NCBI RefSeq assembly: GCF_014230085.1
Contig: NZ_JACHVB010000034.1
Location: 124,001 to 188,000 of the forward strand
DNA length: 64,000 bases
Direction of reading: 5' to 3'
Source: Ruficoccus amylovorans
GTDB lineage: Bacteria; Verrucomicrobiota; Verrucomicrobiia; Opitutales; Cerasicoccaceae
Below are positions 61,321-64,000 of the stretch, piece by piece; within the stretch, counting starts at the first letter, position 1; the number at the start of each line of letters is the position of its first letter. A model generated the notes under the pieces. That model had not been told where the DNA came from, did not search any database, and was given only the letters and a program-made list of their open reading frames with translations. The position numbers were made by a program, and so were the translations under genes.

Positions 61321-61429
61321 CAAAAAATACTGTAGCCACAGCCTTTGAATGGCTAAATGGCTAATTGTTAATTGTTGGATGCTGAACGTAGATAACAACA
61401 ATTAGCCATTTAACTATTTAGCCATTCGG
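61321..61429 (+). repeat. Dispersed hairpin repeat, copy B (about 109 bp)
   Basis: CAAAAAATACTGTAGCCAC, a variable 6 bp, GAATGGCTAAATGGCTAATT, GTTAATTGTTGGATGC, a variable spacer, then ACAACAATTAGCCATTTAAC and TATTTAGCCATTCGG. It matches the minus strand of 1247-1348 almost throughout, with one extra 8-bp unit in the right arm. It lies just before the stop codon of the DUF721 gene. Confidence 0.85.
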
Positions 61430-61436
61430 TTTTTGA

Positions 61437-61805
61437 TCAACCGTTGAGGATGACGATTTCGTTGATTGTGTGGCAGCCGGGCAGCGCCTGAATCTTGCGG
61501 AGGATGCGGTTTTGATTGAACTGAAGCTCCTGCCGGATGACGGGGCTGCCCGCGAGGATAATCAGCTTGCGGCCCTGGACGAGCCGCTGCGGGCGGCAAC
61601 GGTGGGCGGTGCGCTCGCCGACAACGTCTTTCCAGTTGGCCATGATGACATCTTCAATGTTGTCCTTCCCGATCTGGTAGCGTTCGAAAATCACCTCGAC
61701 CAGGTTGTCCAGGGTGGTGGCGCTGCGCATCTTGGCCCGGCTGCGCCTGGCGGGGATGCCGCGCAGGCTGGCGATAAGGTCTTCGATGTCGGGCCGGAAG
61801 TGCAC
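61437..61805 (-). CDS. DUF721 family protein (DciA-like)
   Basis: A 122-residue protein with the DUF721 core: LVEVIFERYQIGKDNIEDVI, MANWKDVVGERTAHRCRPQR, LVQGRKLIILAGSPVIRQEL and QFNQNRILRKIQALPGCHTI. DUF721 includes DciA, the loader of DnaB helicase in bacteria lacking DnaC/DnaI. The start is a GTG. No replication gene is next to it, so the DciA role is a family-level inference. It ends inside the edge of the dispersed repeat and follows the HAD hydrolase by 18 bp. Confidence 0.8.
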   Translation of the reverse strand: MHFRPDIEDLIASLRGIPARRSRAKMRSATTLDNLVEVIFERYQIGKDNIEDVIMANWKDVVGERTAHRCRPQRLVQGRKLIILAGSPVIRQELQFNQNRILRKIQALPGCHTINEIVILNG

Positions 61806-61823
61806 GCGTATACAGAAGCGGGT

Positions 61824-62534
61824 TTAGGGCTGGGGCGCAAGTCTGGCCATCAGTTCGGGCAAACCTTCCAGGTGCAGTACGCCGGGGGTGGGATCGCCGC
61901 GCTCGTCGGTGAAGGCCCGTTGACGCCCGACCTGGACCGCCCGCCAGCCCGAGGCCAGCGCCCCGGCAATGTCCTCGTGCGGGGTGTCCCCGATGTGGAG
62001 CAGGTGGGCCGGTTCGGCCTGGAGGGCCTCCTCGGCGGCAGCAAACATTTTTCGGTGCGGCTTGCCAGCGCCGACGACGGAGGACAGCACCACGGCGTCG
62101 AAAAAGCCGTCCAGCTCCAGTTCGCGCAGGAGTCGCAGGAGGCGTTCGTCGTTGTTGGAGAGGATGCCGAGCCGGTAGCCGCGTCCGCGCAGCCGGGAAA
62201 GGATCTCGCGCACCCCGGGAAGCATCCGCCAACTGGAGGGGCGGGCGTAGCCCTCCCAGAGATAGTCAAAAAGCGCGGGCAACTTTTCCGGTGGGCACAG
62301 ACCCGCGAAGGTAAGTGCTACGATTTCTTGCCAGCCTTCGCGGTTGAGAATACCCCCGCGCGGCCCGGCGTTGACCTGCTTGAAGGCCGCCGCGAAGCGA
62401 GCCTGAAGCTCTTCCGCCCGGGCCTCGCCGCCGAACTTCTCCAGTGCCGCCGCGTAGGATTCGCCCACCGAGGGGTGGGGCGAGAGCAGCGTCCCGGCAA
62501 CGTCGAAGGTAATGGCGCGAATGTCGCTAAACAT
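61824..62534 (-). CDS. HAD family hydrolase
   Basis: A 236-residue haloacid dehalogenase-like hydrolase with a helical cap. Motif I is ITFDVAGTLLSPHPSVGESY, with FDVAGT in place of DxDGT. This is seen in the HDHD3/REG-2 group and removes the usual acid/base Asp. Motif II is LSNNDERLL, the lysine is in VGAGKPHRKMFAAAEEAL and motif IV is HIGDTPHEDIAGALASGW. It is probably a phosphatase of unknown substrate. The start is the ATG at 62534; ten upstream residues are possible but weak. Confidence 0.88.
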   Translation of the reverse strand: MFSDIRAITFDVAGTLLSPHPSVGESYAAALEKFGGEARAEELQARFAAAFKQVNAGPRGGILNREGWQEIVALTFAGLCPPEKLPALFDYLWEGYARPSSWRMLPGVREILSRLRGRGYRLGILSNNDERLLRLLRELELDGFFDAVVLSSVVGAGKPHRKMFAAAEEALQAEPAHLLHIGDTPHEDIAGALASGWRAVQVGRQRAFTDERGDPTPGVLHLEGLPELMARLAPQP

Positions 62535-62618
62535 GGCGGCCAAGGGTAACGCCGCTTCCGGCACTTGACGAAGCTAAATCGTGGCCGGGGTCTTATCCGC
62601 GTCCCAGAATGTGAATGA

Positions 62619-62698
62619 TTTTAACAGGAAGGTCGGGAAGAACAGAAAGAAAAGGTCTGTGGCGCACATTCCCGTTCTTCCCGGTCTTCCTGTTAAAT
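62619..62698. repeat. Long hairpin repeat with 23-nt arms
   Basis: Left arm TTAACAGGAAGGTCGGGAAG then AAC (62621-62643); right arm GTTCTTCCCGGTCTTCCTGT then TAA (62674-62696). The two DNA mismatches are G-U pairs in the plus-strand RNA. The spacer contains AAGGTCTGTGGCGCACATTC. A weaker relative is at 27029-27110. Confidence 0.75.
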
Positions 62699-62726
62699 AT
62701 CCTTACGGTGGAGAAATGAATGTGTG

Positions 62727-63515
62727 CTACCGGTGTGCGTCCACCCCGTGCTCGCAGCGGATGCGGCCCGAGTCGAGGGTTTGCTGCAGGCGGGCCTTGT
62801 TGGCGGCGTAGTCGTCGCGGGGGAGGAAGGGATGGTTCAAGTGCAGCAGGACGGCCCGCCCGTGCACGAGCAGCCGGTCGCGGCCGAGGTGGTAGAGCCG
62901 GGCGGCCAGGTCGGAGTCTTCCGCGCCCCAGCCCTCGAAGGATTCATCGTAGCCGTTGACGGCGAGCAGGTCCTCGCGCCAGAGGCCGAGGTTGCAGCCG
63001 AGCACGCCGTGCAGTTCGCGGTTGCGTTTGATCTTCGGGACGGGCAGGCGGATGGCCTTGAAGCGACCCGAGATTTTCCCCGTCCAGAACAGCTTCCGTG
63101 CGCTGGCGCGGCCGTCGAGGAAGGCGGGGACGGATTTCTCGTCCAGAAAGGTGCGTCGGCCCTGTACGAAACAGCCTTCGCGGGCCAGCCCCTTGTGGTC
63201 GGCCACGAAGCGTTTGCCGGGGATGCAGTCCCCATCGATGAAGACGAGGTAATCGCTGGTGGCGCGGGCGATGGCAAGGTTGAGAATGCGCGAGCGGCGG
63301 TAGCCCTTGTCTGCCTGCGAGCAGTGGACGAGCGGGCAGCCGAGGCGGTCGCGCCAATCGGCGGCGACGGCGGCAGTGGCGGCGTCCTCGTCGTCTTCGG
63401 CCAGGATGACTTCGTGTGGCAGCTCCGTTCCCCCGTGGATGGCGGCCAGGACCTTGTCCAGCGCCCGGGGGTTGCGGTAGGTGTTAACAATCAGGCCGAG
63501 GCTGAAATTTTTCAC
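62727..63515 (-). CDS. Glycosyltransferase family 2
   Basis: A 262-residue GT-A glycosyltransferase. It begins SLGLIVNTYRNPRALDKVLA, the first Rossmann strand of GT2, followed by ADKGYRRSRILNLAIARATS, the metal-binding IDGDCIPG and the late GWGAEDSDLAARLYHLGRDR found in the C-terminal galactosyltransferase-like region. I choose the GTG at 63515, which overlaps the upstream glycosyltransferase by 32 bp in another frame. It probably acts in lipopolysaccharide or surface polysaccharide synthesis with its neighbour. Confidence 0.88.
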   Translation of the reverse strand: MKNFSLGLIVNTYRNPRALDKVLAAIHGGTELPHEVILAEDDEDAATAAVAADWRDRLGCPLVHCSQADKGYRRSRILNLAIARATSDYLVFIDGDCIPGKRFVADHKGLAREGCFVQGRRTFLDEKSVPAFLDGRASARKLFWTGKISGRFKAIRLPVPKIKRNRELHGVLGCNLGLWREDLLAVNGYDESFEGWGAEDSDLAARLYHLGRDRLLVHGRAVLLHLNHPFLPRDDYAANKARLQQTLDSGRIRCEHGVDAHR

Positions 63516-64000
63516 GGACTTCGGGCGTGGTGTTGTACTCGTAGAGGCGGCTGTGCCGCACGAGCGTGGCAAAGGAGGTCAGGCTGGCGATGTAGAGGCC
63601 GGGGAAGCCGTCGAGGAAGCCCCGGCGCAAGAAATAGGCCCGGAAGAACCGCCAGAAGGGGCGGAAAAGCGCGTGCGTGAGCGACCACTTTTTACCGTCG
63701 TCGAGCTGGCGGCGCAGGTAGATGTCCGAGTAGTAGTTGATTTTTTCGATCTGGCTGTTGAGCGTCGGGTTGGAGTAGTGCAGCAGGTCGCCGGCAAGCA
63801 ACTGGCTGCGGCCTTCCAGCTCGATTTTCGTGTGCTCGGGGCTGCCGCCCCAGCGCCCCTTGCCCAGCCGGATGAGGCGCAGGCAGTGGTCCGGGTACCA
63901 GTCGCCGTGCTTGATCCAGCGCCCGAGGAACCAGACCTTGCGCGGGAAGTGCGCACCAGCGAAGGCCGGGTCGTCGGCTTCGATAAAGGCCCGCAGGGAG
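63484..64000 (-). CDS. Glycosyltransferase family 2 (WaaE/KdtX-like), C-terminal part
   Basis: The C-terminal 171 residues of a glycosyltransferase; the N-terminus lies beyond the window edge. Recognisable are HFPRKVWFLGRWIKHGDWYP, LRLIRLGKGRWGGSPEHTKI, LLAGDLLHYSNPTLNSQIEK and the C-terminal FRPFWRFFRAYFLRRGFLDG, FPGLYIASLTSFATLVRHSR. These are the hallmarks of the WaaE/KdtX-type family that adds a glucose to the inner lipopolysaccharide core. It overlaps the next glycosyltransferase and is probably in the same operon. Confidence 0.88.
   Translation of the reverse strand, partial: SLRAFIEADDPAFAGAHFPRKVWFLGRWIKHGDWYPDHCLRLIRLGKGRWGGSPEHTKIELEGRSQLLAGDLLHYSNPTLNSQIEKINYYSDIYLRRQLDDGKKWSLTHALFRPFWRFFRAYFLRRGFLDGFPGLYIASLTSFATLVRHSRLYEYNTTPEVREKFQPRPDC

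Larger units (their letters stand above)
60960..61436. other. Repeat-rich intergenic region
   Basis: About 480 bp after the betaine operon with no supported gene. It contains a REP-like hairpin (61018-61047), a GCCAGTAC/GTACTGGC inverted pair nearby, an AT-rich stretch (about 61190-61260) and the full dispersed repeat copy B (61321-61429). Confidence 0.6.

Overview
The window is high-GC bacterial chromosome with tightly packed genes, many overlapping by 4 bp (ATGA), and no rRNA, CRISPR array or recognisable transposase. The gene content suggests a marine member of the Verrucomicrobiota, probably class Opitutae. The pointers are a PEP-CTERM surface protein, a TonB/ExbB/ExbD/DUF3450/TPR cluster with a large TonB-dependent receptor, de novo glycine betaine synthesis, and several proteins I can only place as hypothetical. 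The taxonomic placement is inference, not a match.

Region by region. 1-1.2 kb: the 3' end of a SPOUT tRNA methyltransferase (TrmL-like) and an acyl-ACP thioesterase. 1.4-17.8 kb: one co-directional minus-strand block. Two oligopeptide ABC transporter sets flank a four-gene cassette: a circularly permuted ATP-grasp/alpha-E fusion, two transglutaminase-like proteins and a DUF2126 protein. The first transporter set (oppA-oppB-oppC) has no ATPase. The second has oppA, a single-chain OppB-OppC fusion, oppD and oppF. 18.4-24.6 kb: a ComM/YifB ATPase, a broken small ORF with an in-frame TGA, glutamate decarboxylase, a GYF/zinc-ribbon membrane protein, an acidic-tail protein and pyrD. 24.7-29.5 kb: tRNA-Leu(GAG), a large Arg-rich/acidic unknown protein, and a tsaE-thiL-CPBP protease operon. 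29.7-33.4 kb: pyrimidine genes pyrR-pyrB-pyrC behind an EamA transporter. 33.5-40.3 kb: a site-2 protease, a sigma-54 response regulator, prfB with its programmed frameshift, a PAS histidine kinase and an ATP-grasp-like protein.

40.5-54 kb is a plus-strand outer-membrane energisation and uptake region. It holds DUF3450, a long ExbB-like channel, ExbB, two ExbD, TonB, a TPR protein, two unknown exported proteins, a TonB-dependent receptor with a carboxypeptidase-regulatory-like domain, a beta-helix-like exported protein and a PEP-CTERM protein. 54-58.2 kb holds surE, an AT-rich membrane protein, pnp with an RG-rich tail, and rpsO. 58.7-61 kb is a MarR regulator followed by glycine/sarcosine and sarcosine/dimethylglycine N-methyltransferases, a pathway to the osmolyte glycine betaine. 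61.4 kb to the end: a DUF721 (DciA-like) protein, a HAD hydrolase and two glycosyltransferases, the last cut by the window edge.

The gaps between genes carry several families of short repeats: arrays of 7-8 bp units, often arranged as hairpins; a dispersed element of about 105 bp in two clear copies 60 kb apart in opposite orientation; a 30-nt REP-like hairpin flanking the betaine operon; and a two-hairpin module in two copies. These repeats and the amidoligase/transglutaminase cassette between two peptide transporters are the least explained parts of the window.
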